From contig DEAW01000136.1 of assembly GCA_002348315.1 (NCBI GenBank), positions 16,759-80,758 on the forward strand: a DNA stretch of 64,000 nucleotides, given 5' to 3'. The DNA comes from Planctomycetaceae bacterium UBA2972 (lineage in GTDB: Bacteria; Planctomycetota; Planctomycetia; Pirellulales; Pirellulaceae). The notes beneath the pieces are model-generated. The model made no database searches and was not told the DNA's origin. It saw nothing but the letters and a program-made list of their open reading frames with translations. Below, piece by piece: positions 34,513-44,245 of the stretch. The number at the start of each line of letters is the position of its first letter. Positions within the stretch are counted from its first letter, which is position 1. Made by a program: the position numbers and the translations under genes.

Positions 34513-37206
34513 ATGGGATTTCAGTCAACCTTCGCCGGTCCACATCAGATTTGCTTCTTCCTGGGCAAACTGCTCATTATCCCAGCGCTAATTTCTCTGG
34601 CATCGCTCGGATATGCTCAGCAGGAGTTGGAGTCACTGAGAAGTGATCCGGAACAAATATTTGCATTTCAGATTCATCCGATTCTGGTGAAGAAGTGTCT
34701 CGCTTGTCATGGAGGAGATCCTGACGAGATAAAAGGCGAATTGGATCTGACAACACGCGACGCGTTGCTGCGTGGAGGTGCCACCGGGGAGCCCGGGATC
34801 ATCCCGGGAAGGCCTCCAGAGAGTTCCATCTATTTGGCTGCTTTACGAGATGATGACAACTGGGCAGCGATGCCGCCGAAAGAAAGTGAAAGACTCACTG
34901 CAGTTGAATTGGAATTCCTGAAACAGTGGATTGTTAAAGAGGCACCATGGCCTGACGCAGAGCAATTAAAAAAGTTGCAAGCCGGTCGAGATCCCTGGGG
35001 GAGTGGACTGGAAGTGCGTGTGGCAACCTCGGGTGGGCTCAGCGAAGAATGGACTAATCGCACCTACGAACCGAAGAATATCTGGGCTTACCAACCAGTC
35101 CTCGCTGTTGATCTGTCGAACGTCTCTGAACATCCGATTGATCACCTGATTAATCAGCGGAATCCACAAGGACTTGTGGTGGCTCCTCAAGCGGATAAAC
35201 GAACGTTAATCCGCCGGCTCAGTTATACCCTGACCGGACTCCCTCCGACTCCGGAAGCCGTGGAATCATTTCTGGCGGATACCTCAGCACAAGCTTATGA
35301 AAACTTAGTGGATCAGCTTTTGGATTCTCAGCGATATGGCGAACATTGGGGCAAACACTGGCTGGATGTTGTACGCTATGCAGACAGTAGCGGTTTTGCC
35401 AACGACTATCCGCGTCCCAATGCCTGGCGTTATCGGGATTACGTCATTCGAAGTTTCAATCAGGACAAGCCGTACGATCAGTTTATCCGGGAACAATTGG
35501 CCGCAGATGAACTGTTTGATGATTCCCCCGAAGCTATGTTAGGTCTGGGTTTCTTACGGATGGGGCCCTGGGAACATACAGGTATGTCGGTGGGTCGGAT
35601 CACCAGACAGCAATACTTAGACGATGTCACTTCGTCGGTAGGACAGGTCTTTCTGGGACAGGCATTACAATGTGCACGCTGTCACGATCATAAATTTGAC
35701 CCCGTGCCCACTCAGGATTACTACGCCATTCAATCAGTGTTTGCCACGACTCAAATGGCTGAATTACTTGTGCCCTTTCAGCCGGATGAAAACATTAGTC
35801 GATTCGAAGAAGAGAAAAAATATCTGGCTAAGCGAGAGGCAGCTATCGCCGAATTACGCAAGACGGTGAATCACCCGCATAAAACAGCGAATGATTTTGG
35901 TCGGAGTCGGCTTAGCGGGAAGTGGGAAAATCTCTATCGTCGGGCACGTGATCTCTATGAACCGTTTATGCTTGGCGTGTACAACGGACACACCCAGTTT
36001 TCGCGCAACTCTTATAACCGCTTTGACAAACCGGCAGACACAAAAAAAGGTGTGTTGGAATCAACGGCGATCCTTACAGGTGGCAATGTCTTTACTCCGG
36101 CTGCGCCTGTGAAACCCGGTGTGCTCAGTGTGACCTCTGTCGCTGCCAACATACCACAACAGTTGGAAGGTCGTCGAAGTGGCTTTGCCCAATGGGTGAC
36201 GGATAAGGCGAATCCTCTTACGGCTCGAGTGATGGTGAATCGGGTTTGGACCTATCATTTTGGACAGGGGATTGCCGGGAACCCGAATAACTTTGGCTCG
36301 ACAGGTGATAAACCGACGCATCCGGAATTACTAGACTGGCTGGCAGCTCAATTTATGGACTCTGGTTGGTCGGTAAAAAGATTACATAAGCTCATCCTGA
36401 CTTCTCAGACCTACCAACGCAGCAGTACTCATCCTGCCATAGATCAATTGGACGAATTGGATAGTGAACGTACATCGTATGCAGTCTTTCAGGTGCGACG
36501 ATTGACCTCCGAGGAATTAAGAGATTCCATGCTGCAGGTCAGCGGCGAGTTGGTGAATGAGATGGGAGGAATTCCAGCGCGACCGGATATGAATGTGGAA
36601 GCGGCACTACAGCCACGGCAGATCATGGGTTCTTTTGCACCCAGCTACGTCCCACACCCGATGCCGGAACAGCGTAATCGACGTTCCGTATACGTGTTGA
36701 AACTACGGGGATTACGCGATCCCTTTATGACGACATTTAATCAACCCTCGCCTGATGAGTCGTGTGAAATGCGAGATGCGTCCAATGTTACTCCTCAGGT
36801 CTTTGCTCTGTTTAACAGCGAGGAATCAGCGGATCGGGCATTGGCATTTGCTCATCGCGTTTTGACCGATAGTAGTTCTGATGCCGAAGCGATCGAAAAA
36901 GCATTTCTATTGGCAGTGGGTCGACGACCTGAACGGGACGAATTGAAGGCCGCCAGAACGCACTGGAAGGAATGCGTGACCGAACATCAGCAGTTCCACC
37001 CTGAACCGCGAGTGTACCCCACACAGGTTGTGCGTCGAGCCAATGAAGAGAATACCGGAGAAGAGTTTACCTTTACGGAAACTCTGTTCGAATATCAGGA
37101 CTATCAACACGACCTGCATGCACACGAAGTGGATGTGCGGACGCGAGCATTTGCCGAGTTCTGTTTGGTGCTATTGAATACCAACGAGTTTGTTTACATC
37201 TATTAA
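34513..37206 (+). CDS. DUF1549/DUF1553 protein with N-terminal planctomycete cytochrome domain
   Basis: An 897-residue protein. Starts at 34444 and 34492 are possible, but the ATG at 34513 is preceded by GGAAAGAGA, a good ribosome site, and leads into a signal or anchor segment ending LASLGYAQQ. The N-terminal cytochrome c-like domain has CLACH (62-66) and a distal AAMPPKES. DUF1549 follows with LIRRLSYTLTGLPPTPEA and the internal motif CARCH in CARCHDHKFDPVP. DUF1553 has PLTARVMVNRVWTYHFGQGI, THPELLDWLAAQF and the terminal CLVLLNTNEFVYIY. No LamG insert is present, making it the shortest of the five paralogues here. It is followed by its DUF1501 partner after 22 bases. Function unknown. Confidence 0.92.
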   Translation: MGFQSTFAGPHQICFFLGKLLIIPALISLASLGYAQQELESLRSDPEQIFAFQIHPILVKKCLACHGGDPDEIKGELDLTTRDALLRGGATGEPGIIPGRPPESSIYLAALRDDDNWAAMPPKESERLTAVELEFLKQWIVKEAPWPDAEQLKKLQAGRDPWGSGLEVRVATSGGLSEEWTNRTYEPKNIWAYQPVLAVDLSNVSEHPIDHLINQRNPQGLVVAPQADKRTLIRRLSYTLTGLPPTPEAVESFLADTSAQAYENLVDQLLDSQRYGEHWGKHWLDVVRYADSSGFANDYPRPNAWRYRDYVIRSFNQDKPYDQFIREQLAADELFDDSPEAMLGLGFLRMGPWEHTGMSVGRITRQQYLDDVTSSVGQVFLGQALQCARCHDHKFDPVPTQDYYAIQSVFATTQMAELLVPFQPDENISRFEEEKKYLAKREAAIAELRKTVNHPHKTANDFGRSRLSGKWENLYRRARDLYEPFMLGVYNGHTQFSRNSYNRFDKPADTKKGVLESTAILTGGNVFTPAAPVKPGVLSVTSVAANIPQQLEGRRSGFAQWVTDKANPLTARVMVNRVWTYHFGQGIAGNPNNFGSTGDKPTHPELLDWLAAQFMDSGWSVKRLHKLILTSQTYQRSSTHPAIDQLDELDSERTSYAVFQVRRLTSEELRDSMLQVSGELVNEMGGIPARPDMNVEAALQPRQIMGSFAPSYVPHPMPEQRNRRSVYVLKLRGLRDPFMTTFNQPSPDESCEMRDASNVTPQVFALFNSEESADRALAFAHRVLTDSSSDAEAIEKAFLLAVGRRPERDELKAARTHWKECVTEHQQFHPEPRVYPTQVVRRANEENTGEEFTFTETLFEYQDYQHDLHAHEVDVRTRAFAEFCLVLLNTNEFVYIY

Positions 37207-37228
37207 ATACTGAGTCGAAACGAAGACC

Positions 37229-38614
37229 ATGGATCGTCGCGAATTCTTATACGGCCTGAATGCAAGTCTGGGAAGTATTGCGCTGACCGCCATGCTCTCG
37301 GAGGAAACAACCGCTCAGGATGACGTTGTTAAAGTGGCACATTTTCCCAAAGCGAAAGCGAAGCATTGTATTTTCCTGTTTATGGAAGGCGGCCCTTCGC
37401 ACATTGATACGTTCGACCCCAAACCCAAATTGAAGGAATTGCACGAAAAGGAATTTCAACGCAGTGGGCAGGAGCAAAGTGCGATGGCCAGCGGAAAACG
37501 TTACTATGTCCAGACTCCGTTTGAGTTTAAGCAGGCAGGGGAATCCGGAGCGGATATCACTACCGCCTGGCCTGGTCTGGCGAAAGTCGTTGACGACATC
37601 TGTTTTTATCGTGGGTTACAGGTGACCTCGGTAAACCACCCGGCTGCCAACTATCATGTGAATACGGGAAACCGCTTTGGCGGTGATCCGGCCATCGGTT
37701 CGTGGGTCAATCTGGGGCTGGGTTCAGAGAATCAGGATCTGCCGGGGTTTGTTGTATTACCCGAACTGTCCTTCCCGCAGGGTGGGCCGGCTAACTGGAA
37801 TAATGGCTTTCTCCCCACAGATTATCAAGGCACGGCATTTCGGCCGGCAGGCTCGCCGCTGTTGGATATCCGCCCTCCACAGGGAGTGACTCGTCGGCAG
37901 CAACGACGCAATTTGGACCTGTTAGCGAAGCTGAATCAAAAACATGCTGCCAATCATCCCCAGCATGAACAGCTTGCAGCTCGTATGAAAAATTATGAGT
38001 TAGCATTCCGCATGCAAACGCAAGTGCCGGATCTGGTGCAAATTGATGACGAGACACAGGACACTCAGGATCGTTATGGTATCGGTAATCCCAAGACGGA
38101 CAATTTCGGTAGACGTTGTTTATTAGCACGAAAATTAGTTGAAAAAGGAGTCCGTTTCGTTCAGGTGTATGCCAGTAGCTGGGATAGTCATGATTACATT
38201 CTGCGAGCTCATGGTGCCATGATTGAACGGGTGGATCAGCCTATTGCCGCGCTCATTCAAGACTTAAAACAACGCGGCCTGCTCGATGAAACGCTGATCG
38301 TCTGGATGGGCGAGTTTGGTAGAACTCCGGATAATGGGATTCGCGGCGGTGGTGTGCGATATGGCCGGGATCATAACCCCAATGCGATGTCCGTCTGGAT
38401 GGCAGGAGGTGGAGTGAAGGCAGGGCACACCATTGGTGCGACCGATGAAGTTGGAATGGAAGCAGTCGAGGTCGTTCATCCTCTGCGAGACCTCCACGTG
38501 ACGATTCTTCGCTTGCTGGGGCTGGATGATAACAAACTGACCTACTTCCATGCAGGAAGATACAAACAGCTAAGTCAATTCGGCGGAAAAGTCATCGATC
38601 AGTTGATTGCTTAG
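37229..38614 (+). CDS. DUF1501 protein, partner of the preceding cytochrome protein
   Basis: A 461-residue DUF1501 protein. The N-terminus MDRREFLYGLNASLGSIALT is Tat-like. Motifs are FLFMEGGPSHIDTFDPKPKL (about 50-68), GSWVNLGLGSENQDLPGFVV, CLLARKLVEKGVRFVQVYAS, WMGEFGRTPDNG and YGRDHNPNAMSVWMAGGGVK. The protein ends with RYKQLSQFGGKVIDQLIA. It has the alkaline-phosphatase-like fold but no proven activity. The stop overlaps the stop of the convergent DUF1501 gene at 38611, so the two coding regions share four bases (TTAG). Confidence 0.92.
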   Translation: MDRREFLYGLNASLGSIALTAMLSEETTAQDDVVKVAHFPKAKAKHCIFLFMEGGPSHIDTFDPKPKLKELHEKEFQRSGQEQSAMASGKRYYVQTPFEFKQAGESGADITTAWPGLAKVVDDICFYRGLQVTSVNHPAANYHVNTGNRFGGDPAIGSWVNLGLGSENQDLPGFVVLPELSFPQGGPANWNNGFLPTDYQGTAFRPAGSPLLDIRPPQGVTRRQQRRNLDLLAKLNQKHAANHPQHEQLAARMKNYELAFRMQTQVPDLVQIDDETQDTQDRYGIGNPKTDNFGRRCLLARKLVEKGVRFVQVYASSWDSHDYILRAHGAMIERVDQPIAALIQDLKQRGLLDETLIVWMGEFGRTPDNGIRGGGVRYGRDHNPNAMSVWMAGGGVKAGHTIGATDEVGMEAVEVVHPLRDLHVTILRLLGLDDNKLTYFHAGRYKQLSQFGGKVIDQLIA

Positions 38615-40044
38615 GCCAGAATGTCTTTGACAACCCTTGCTGCGGTGACCCGAGTGTCGGTCAGAGACTCGGAATGTCCCTGATGATGGTAGGTAAGTTT
38701 CTGATGGTCTAACCCAAGTTGATGCAGGATGGTGGCATGTAAATCATGAACGGTAACGATATTCTCAACACTACGATAACCTAACTCGTCAGTAGCGCCG
38801 TAACTGAGACCACCTTTGACACCTCCGCCAGCCAATAGCGTGGTACAGGCATTACGATTGTGATCACGTCCGGAACCATTTTGAGAGATTGGCAAGCGGC
38901 CGAATTCTCCCGACCAGATGATCAAAGTACTATCGAGCAACCCTCGTTGTTTCAGATCTTTGATTAAGGCAGCGGTCGGCTGATCGGTAATCTTACAGAT
39001 GGATTCATTTTGAGTTTTGACGTTTCCATGGGAATCCCAGGGTTGGCTGTTGGGGCTGGCCGGCGGAAAGATCTGAATAAATCGCACACCGGACTCAACT
39101 AACCGACGAGCCATCAGGCAACGAGTGCCGTAACGTGAAAGTTCGTCATCTCCCTGATCCACGCCATAGAGTTTCTTTGTATCCTCTGTCTCCTTGGAGA
39201 GATCCATAACTTCCGGTGCCGAAAGCTGCATTCGTGCTGCCAATTCATAATTCTGAATTCGCGCGTCGAGATCAGTCTCTTGAGGATAGCGAGTTTGAAA
39301 CTTCTTATTGAGCTTGGCTAAGAGTTGTAGGTTTTGAGCCTCGACTCCATCAGGCCGCTGGTCGCTGGCTTTGAGATTGAGTACGGGAGTGCCCTGAGTT
39401 GCCACTTCCGTACCACCATAAATCGCAGGCATCCAGCCGTTCTGCCAAAGCAGTGTTCCGCTGGTGTTGTACCCTCGTTCATCCCGTAAAACGATATAAG
39501 CTGGTAGATTTTGATTGGCCGTCCCTAAGCCGTAACTGACCCAGGACCCAAGTGCCGGTCGGCCGGCGAACAACTTGCCGGTGTTAAACATCACCAACGC
39601 CTCGGTATGGTTGTTATGCCCGGACACCATCGATCGAATCTTACAGAATTCATCTGCCACACTGGCCATGTGCGGTAACGGAGATGCAAAGTCCATCCCG
39701 CTCTCACCATATTGCTGAAACTCAAAAGGCATACCCAGTAGCTTGTTGGTTTCACTGCCGGGCTGAAATTGTTCGATGGCTCCGGTATGTTTCTGCCCGT
39801 TGCGTTTGTTAAGTTCGGGCTTGGGGTCAAACAGATCCATTTGACTCGGTCCACCATTTTGCATCATCAAAATGACAGATTTCACTTGAGGTTTGAAGTG
39901 AGGGTCACGTTTCCGGAGGTCATGGTAATTCCCTTCAGCAGCTCGTAAATCATGGTGCAACAATTCCGCTAAGGCGACACTACCAAAGCCCAGTGCCGAG
40001 CGTGTTAACATCTCTCGTCGCGATTGGAGTTGGAATGGTTTCAT
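38611..40044 (-). CDS. DUF1501 protein, partner of the 40062-43403 gene
   Basis: A 477-residue DUF1501 protein with a Tat-like leader (QSRREMLTRSALGFGSVALA). Motifs: LMMQNGGPSQMDLFDPKPEL, GSWVSYGLGTANQNLPAYIV, CLMARRLVESGVRFIQIFPP, WSGEFGRLPIS and GRDHNRNACTTLLAGGGVKG. It ends with LTDTRVTAARVVKDILA. It lies 17 bases downstream of the DUF1549/DUF1553 gene on the same strand and completes a pair facing the pair at 34513-38614. Function unknown. Confidence 0.92.
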   Translation of the reverse strand: MKPFQLQSRREMLTRSALGFGSVALAELLHHDLRAAEGNYHDLRKRDPHFKPQVKSVILMMQNGGPSQMDLFDPKPELNKRNGQKHTGAIEQFQPGSETNKLLGMPFEFQQYGESGMDFASPLPHMASVADEFCKIRSMVSGHNNHTEALVMFNTGKLFAGRPALGSWVSYGLGTANQNLPAYIVLRDERGYNTSGTLLWQNGWMPAIYGGTEVATQGTPVLNLKASDQRPDGVEAQNLQLLAKLNKKFQTRYPQETDLDARIQNYELAARMQLSAPEVMDLSKETEDTKKLYGVDQGDDELSRYGTRCLMARRLVESGVRFIQIFPPASPNSQPWDSHGNVKTQNESICKITDQPTAALIKDLKQRGLLDSTLIIWSGEFGRLPISQNGSGRDHNRNACTTLLAGGGVKGGLSYGATDELGYRSVENIVTVHDLHATILHQLGLDHQKLTYHHQGHSESLTDTRVTAARVVKDILA

Positions 40045-40061
40045 AAGAGGGAAGGCCTGGC

Positions 40062-43000
40062 CTACTGGATGTAAATAAATTCGTTGGTGCTGAAGAGAAC
40101 CTGACAGACTCTGGCAAACGCCAATTGATAAGCCTGTTGCATTTGTTGCTCATCGTTTTGATAGGCAGTGAAGTGATGATGAAACACTGCAGTGCAAGCT
40201 TCTGATTCTTCTTCTGTGATGGGGCGGTTTAACGAGTGCTGAAATAACAGATGTAGTTGTTTTGTCAGGTTGTCCGGAGCACTGGCTATAATCTTGCGAG
40301 CCAGAGCCTCGGCCTGATGACCCAGAAACCGACTATTGAGCATCCACAAGGATTGGGAAACAGATGCCGAGGCATCACGTTGCTGACAAGCTTCAATTAA
40401 CAGTGGCTGATCGAAAACCTGTAGAACGGTGGGATGATAATTCCTACGGTTGAGTAAATAGATACTGCGGCGCCAGGTTGTTTCCTCAGTGACTTTGTCG
40501 TAGCCCTCTTCCACGACCATTCCATCGGGAAGATTGACAATGTTATCAAAACGCCCTCCCATCGTGGTGTCCAGACGGCCACTGACGAACAGGACAGAGT
40601 CGCGGATGGCCTCGGCTTCCATGCGACGAAGGTTTTGACGCCAGAGCAGATTGTTATTCGGATCCAGTTTCAAAGCGTTTTGCGTTTGTGGATTGTCGGC
40701 CACGGTGGAAACTTGCATATAAACCTGACTGGTCATGATTTGCTTTAGCAGTGGCTTTAGCTGGCCGTTGTGCTTTACGAAATCTGCGGCCAGATACTCA
40801 AGCAGCTCGGGATGAGTTGGCGTCATCCCGGATACGCCAAAATTAGCAGCGGTTTCAACCAGGCCTTTGCCAAATAGGTGTTGCCAGATCCGATTAACCC
40901 GGACTCGAGCAGCCAGTCCGCCAAGAGGACTCGACCAATCTGTAAGTTGCCGAGCAAATTGCAATCGCTGATGTTCGGCTGCGACCTCGACGTTGGGAGT
41001 GTTATCCGGTTGTTCGTCAGATTCCAAAACCGAAAAGATTCCCGCCTGTACTTCCGCTCCGGGCTTTTCGTGTTCCCCCCGACGCAGGACATAGGTCGGC
41101 CTGACGCTTCCAACGTCGTAAACGGCTTGTGCCCAGCTATCATCGAGTGTGGCGTTTATTTCATTGATTTGGTTGGTCAGCTCCGTGACTTTCAGTTGTT
41201 TCTCACGGGCTAGAGTTGGCATGACCTGTGCCTGATTAAAGACAAACGACTCACCAAATTTGTCGGTTAAGTACTTCTGAATGGCGGACCGTTCGTCCTT
41301 GGACACACGCTGCGCTGCTAATACGTCGTCCCGCAGAACGGCGGGAATGGCAGCGAGGGTTTGTTTCTTTAGTATCTGACGACCAACTTCAATGATGGAA
41401 TTGATTTCGGATTGGAAGGTGGAGCGTTGTTTTTCGAACGTCGCGATTTCTTCGGTTCCCAGCAAGCGGATTTGGCGTTGATCCGGCTGGAGCCAATCTT
41501 TCGGTTGCCAGGCCGGGCTGAAAATAGCTGTGAAGCGATAATAATCCCGCTGAGAAATAGGTTCGAATTTGTGATCGTGGCATTTGCAACACTGCATCGA
41601 GAGCCCGAGGATGTTTTGTGCAACGGATTCGGCAGTACGTTGTAACACGTGGTAGCGAATGCTGAGAATATTGAGTTCATTTTGGTCAGTATCATCGGGG
41701 GCACACCGTAGCATCGTCGTGGCAATCAGGTGATCCCGCATCGACTGATCAAATGATTTTGCATCTCGCCAGGAAACCATTGCATCTCCGGCAAGTTGCT
41801 CCTGCAGAAACTGCCCGTAAGGTTTGTCGTTGTTAAAGGATTGAATTACATAATCGCGATATCGCCATTTTCCTTTGGCCGGACGTACGATAGCCTGGTC
41901 GTTATCCATAGAATTGGTGTCACTGTAGCCTACGCCATCAAGCCAGTGACGCCCCCAGCATTCTCCAAAATGAGAACTCTTCATCAAATGATCGAGTAAC
42001 CGGGAGTAGGCGTCAGGCCGGTCATCCATAAGAAACGATTGAACCGTTGTTTGCGATGGTGGAAGTCCGGTGAGATCCAAACTGGCTCGCCGGACAAGTA
42101 TTTCCTTTGAAGCGGTGTTAGAAAATGTAAGTCCTTGTTTTTCCAAAGTAGCTTCCAGCAGTGAATCGATATTGGTACGAGAGCTGTGCCTTACCATCAT
42201 AAGAGGGATACCGGGGGTCTGGAGTTGCTGGAAAGCCCAGTGATCACTTTGGGTTTCTCGTCGCAGAGTCGCCGCGTCGATCGCCTGGTTCGCTGTGGCG
42301 CCCGAATCTATCCAACGGCGCAATAATTCCAACTCGGCAGTGGTGAGCGGGTCGTCAGAATCGGCCGGCGGCATTTCACCGGAAGCGGTGATGTGAAAGA
42401 GAAAACTGCGTTGGGCATTACCCGGTTCCAGAATAGGACCGCTCGTCCCGCCGCGATAAAGTTCAATGAACTGATCCAACTGAAGACCTCCCCGGGCTTC
42501 GTCGCCACTGTGACAATCGACACATTTGTTGGTCAGTAAGGGCTGAATGTCTTTTTCAAATATAGGTTGTTCGGCAGCAGGTGCTGAATAGCTGGTTGTG
42601 TCGGCTAATCGTTTGGCGAGGTACTGACCAACCTGTTGTTGTTCCATTGCATTTAGGACACGGTTGAAGATCATGACTTCATAGATTTGCCCCTGAAAGT
42701 AATGGGATGGATCCTGACTAAGTGAGTGTTGCCCTATCGTCAGTTGAGCTCCCCCGACAAAACCGAGAAATCCAACATCTCCCCGATACCTTCCATGTCC
42801 AACGGATTTGCCGTCTTCATACAAGGCCCAGCGTTGGTTCCCTGCAAAGACAGATTCCAGAACGTGGGGTTTGCTGTCCCAGGCCTTTTGGTTTGAGGTG
42901 GCTTCGGCGCCTGCCGCCACTCCCAGCCGCAGCCGACCTTTGCTGTCCGGATCTAGTGAATAATCTTCATAGCCAATCCAAAACCCCTTCCGTTTATTGG

Positions 43001-43403
43001 TGTACTTGTCTTCTTTTTGGAATGACGCCAGATCGATGATTCGCGGACTGCCGGAATCCTGTAAGTCAGCTTGCATGAGCACAAACACCTGAAAGGTTTG
43101 CTCACCGGAAAGAAAACCATCAAGGCGAGTTAGCGTTAGTGATGATTTCTTGAAGTGAATCGCTGTATTACCGTCGAGCTGACTTACCAGCGGCCTTAGT
43201 TGGGGATCGTTCTGAGTTAAGTGGTTGCCGTGGTCACTTCGATCAAACCAGGTGATGACTCGGTTGTCTTCCGCTTCATGATGATCGGCATCGAGCCAAA
43301 GGACGAGTCCATCGGTAGAGAAGGGAGGATCTATCGGTAATTCATCTGCCGTCAAAACCGTGCTTAAGAAAAACAGGCTTAAGCATGACAGGAGTCGTGA
43401 CAT
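40062..43403 (-). CDS. DUF1549/DUF1553 protein with N-terminal LamG and cytochrome domains
   Basis: A 1113-residue secreted protein. The ATG at 43403 starts the signal peptide MSRLLSCLSLFFLSTVLTAD; the frame is open 24 codons further upstream but without a leader. Residues about 30-265 are a LamG/concanavalin-like domain (DGLVLWLDADHHEAEDNRVI at the start, GQIYEVMIFNRVLNAMEQQQ at the end). The cytochrome domain has CVDCH (294-298) and GEMPPADSDD. DUF1549 has the internal motif CCKCH in CCKCHDHKFEPIS. DUF1553 has GGLAARVRVNRIWQHLFGKG and ends CQVLFSTNEFIYIQ. The N-terminal placement of LamG differs from the paralogues at 26924 and 59667. Its partner is the DUF1501 gene downstream. Confidence 0.92.
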   Translation of the reverse strand: MSRLLSCLSLFFLSTVLTADELPIDPPFSTDGLVLWLDADHHEAEDNRVITWFDRSDHGNHLTQNDPQLRPLVSQLDGNTAIHFKKSSLTLTRLDGFLSGEQTFQVFVLMQADLQDSGSPRIIDLASFQKEDKYTNKRKGFWIGYEDYSLDPDSKGRLRLGVAAGAEATSNQKAWDSKPHVLESVFAGNQRWALYEDGKSVGHGRYRGDVGFLGFVGGAQLTIGQHSLSQDPSHYFQGQIYEVMIFNRVLNAMEQQQVGQYLAKRLADTTSYSAPAAEQPIFEKDIQPLLTNKCVDCHSGDEARGGLQLDQFIELYRGGTSGPILEPGNAQRSFLFHITASGEMPPADSDDPLTTAELELLRRWIDSGATANQAIDAATLRRETQSDHWAFQQLQTPGIPLMMVRHSSRTNIDSLLEATLEKQGLTFSNTASKEILVRRASLDLTGLPPSQTTVQSFLMDDRPDAYSRLLDHLMKSSHFGECWGRHWLDGVGYSDTNSMDNDQAIVRPAKGKWRYRDYVIQSFNNDKPYGQFLQEQLAGDAMVSWRDAKSFDQSMRDHLIATTMLRCAPDDTDQNELNILSIRYHVLQRTAESVAQNILGLSMQCCKCHDHKFEPISQRDYYRFTAIFSPAWQPKDWLQPDQRQIRLLGTEEIATFEKQRSTFQSEINSIIEVGRQILKKQTLAAIPAVLRDDVLAAQRVSKDERSAIQKYLTDKFGESFVFNQAQVMPTLAREKQLKVTELTNQINEINATLDDSWAQAVYDVGSVRPTYVLRRGEHEKPGAEVQAGIFSVLESDEQPDNTPNVEVAAEHQRLQFARQLTDWSSPLGGLAARVRVNRIWQHLFGKGLVETAANFGVSGMTPTHPELLEYLAADFVKHNGQLKPLLKQIMTSQVYMQVSTVADNPQTQNALKLDPNNNLLWRQNLRRMEAEAIRDSVLFVSGRLDTTMGGRFDNIVNLPDGMVVEEGYDKVTEETTWRRSIYLLNRRNYHPTVLQVFDQPLLIEACQQRDASASVSQSLWMLNSRFLGHQAEALARKIIASAPDNLTKQLHLLFQHSLNRPITEEESEACTAVFHHHFTAYQNDEQQMQQAYQLAFARVCQVLFSTNEFIYIQ

Positions 43404-43542
43404 GAGAAATCGTATCTCGAACAAACAAACAGGCGGGCGGCATCTGAATCGTTGTCCATTATACGACAAGACCATCGTCGGTTCGAGAAATATGTGTCAG
43501 CTTCGGGTTGGTGCCTGAAAGAGAGACGGATGAATTGCTCGA

Positions 43543-44220
43543 CTAAGGCCGAGGGTGAATGAGCAGCACATGATTTTCTAATTCGTTTTCATTACTGTCA
43601 CCCGGCGGTATTTTCTCGGCGAGATGCTCAGCTAGCAACGTGACACCGACAGTCAACGCCTGAGCGATATCGTTCTCTTTGATCTCTTTCAAGACAGCAT
43701 TACAGACGGTCTCAAGTATCTCCTGCTCCAGAGCAACATTGGCGAGTCGATCACATAGAACGGAAGCTCGCCGTTCGGCCAGGCTGATGTAAAGCAGGAC
43801 AGCACCAGCACTACGAGGGGATGCTAGTACAGCATCGGCTAACACGATTTGCGCTGAACGTTGGATTTCTTCATTTGTTTCCGAGGTGGAGATTACACAT
43901 GCACGAAGTGACTTGAAGATACTTGTCAGGATGACTCCGGCCAGAAAACCAAAGATGACGAGGCTCATCTGAACTAACAGACTAAACTCAGGTTCAGCGC
44001 TCCACATTCCATCGTTGTCCAGAGATCGAGCGATGAAATGTCCACCTCCCAAACCTACGACCGACCCGAGAATTCCAAAGATGGATTCGGCCCGATCATA
44101 TCGGCCGGATTCGGTTGCCACGGCACAGACGATCTCAGTTGCGGTAGCCTTTTCGGCTTCACGAATACATTCTTCAACAGACTCGATCTGCTGCGTATTG
44201 AGTGCTTTGATTGCATTCAC
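43543..44220 (-). CDS. TPM-domain membrane protein (COG3762-like)
   Basis: A 225-residue product from the GTG at 44220, with AAAGAGAGA about 8 bases upstream. A much longer frame overlaps the preceding gene in another frame and is not used. Residues 1-45 (QIESVEECIREAEKATATEI and on) form the TPM N-terminal helix. Two hydrophobic segments follow (IFGILGSVVGLGGGHFIA and FSLLVQMSLVIFGFLAGVIL). The C-terminal half has ILETVCNAVLKEIKENDIAQ, ALTVGVTLLAEHLAEKIPPG and ELENHVLLI, the end of TPM-phosphatase-like proteins. It follows two secreted TPM paralogues in one operon, 25 bases after the second. The activity of TPM domains is debated (acid phosphatase in plants; envelope-associated in bacteria). 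Confidence 0.82.
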   Translation of the reverse strand: MNAIKALNTQQIESVEECIREAEKATATEIVCAVATESGRYDRAESIFGILGSVVGLGGGHFIARSLDNDGMWSAEPEFSLLVQMSLVIFGFLAGVILTSIFKSLRACVISTSETNEEIQRSAQIVLADAVLASPRSAGAVLLYISLAERRASVLCDRLANVALEQEILETVCNAVLKEIKENDIAQALTVGVTLLAEHLAEKIPPGDSNENELENHVLLIHPRP

Positions 44221-44245
44221 TATAGAATCTCTCTTTCGTTTTGTG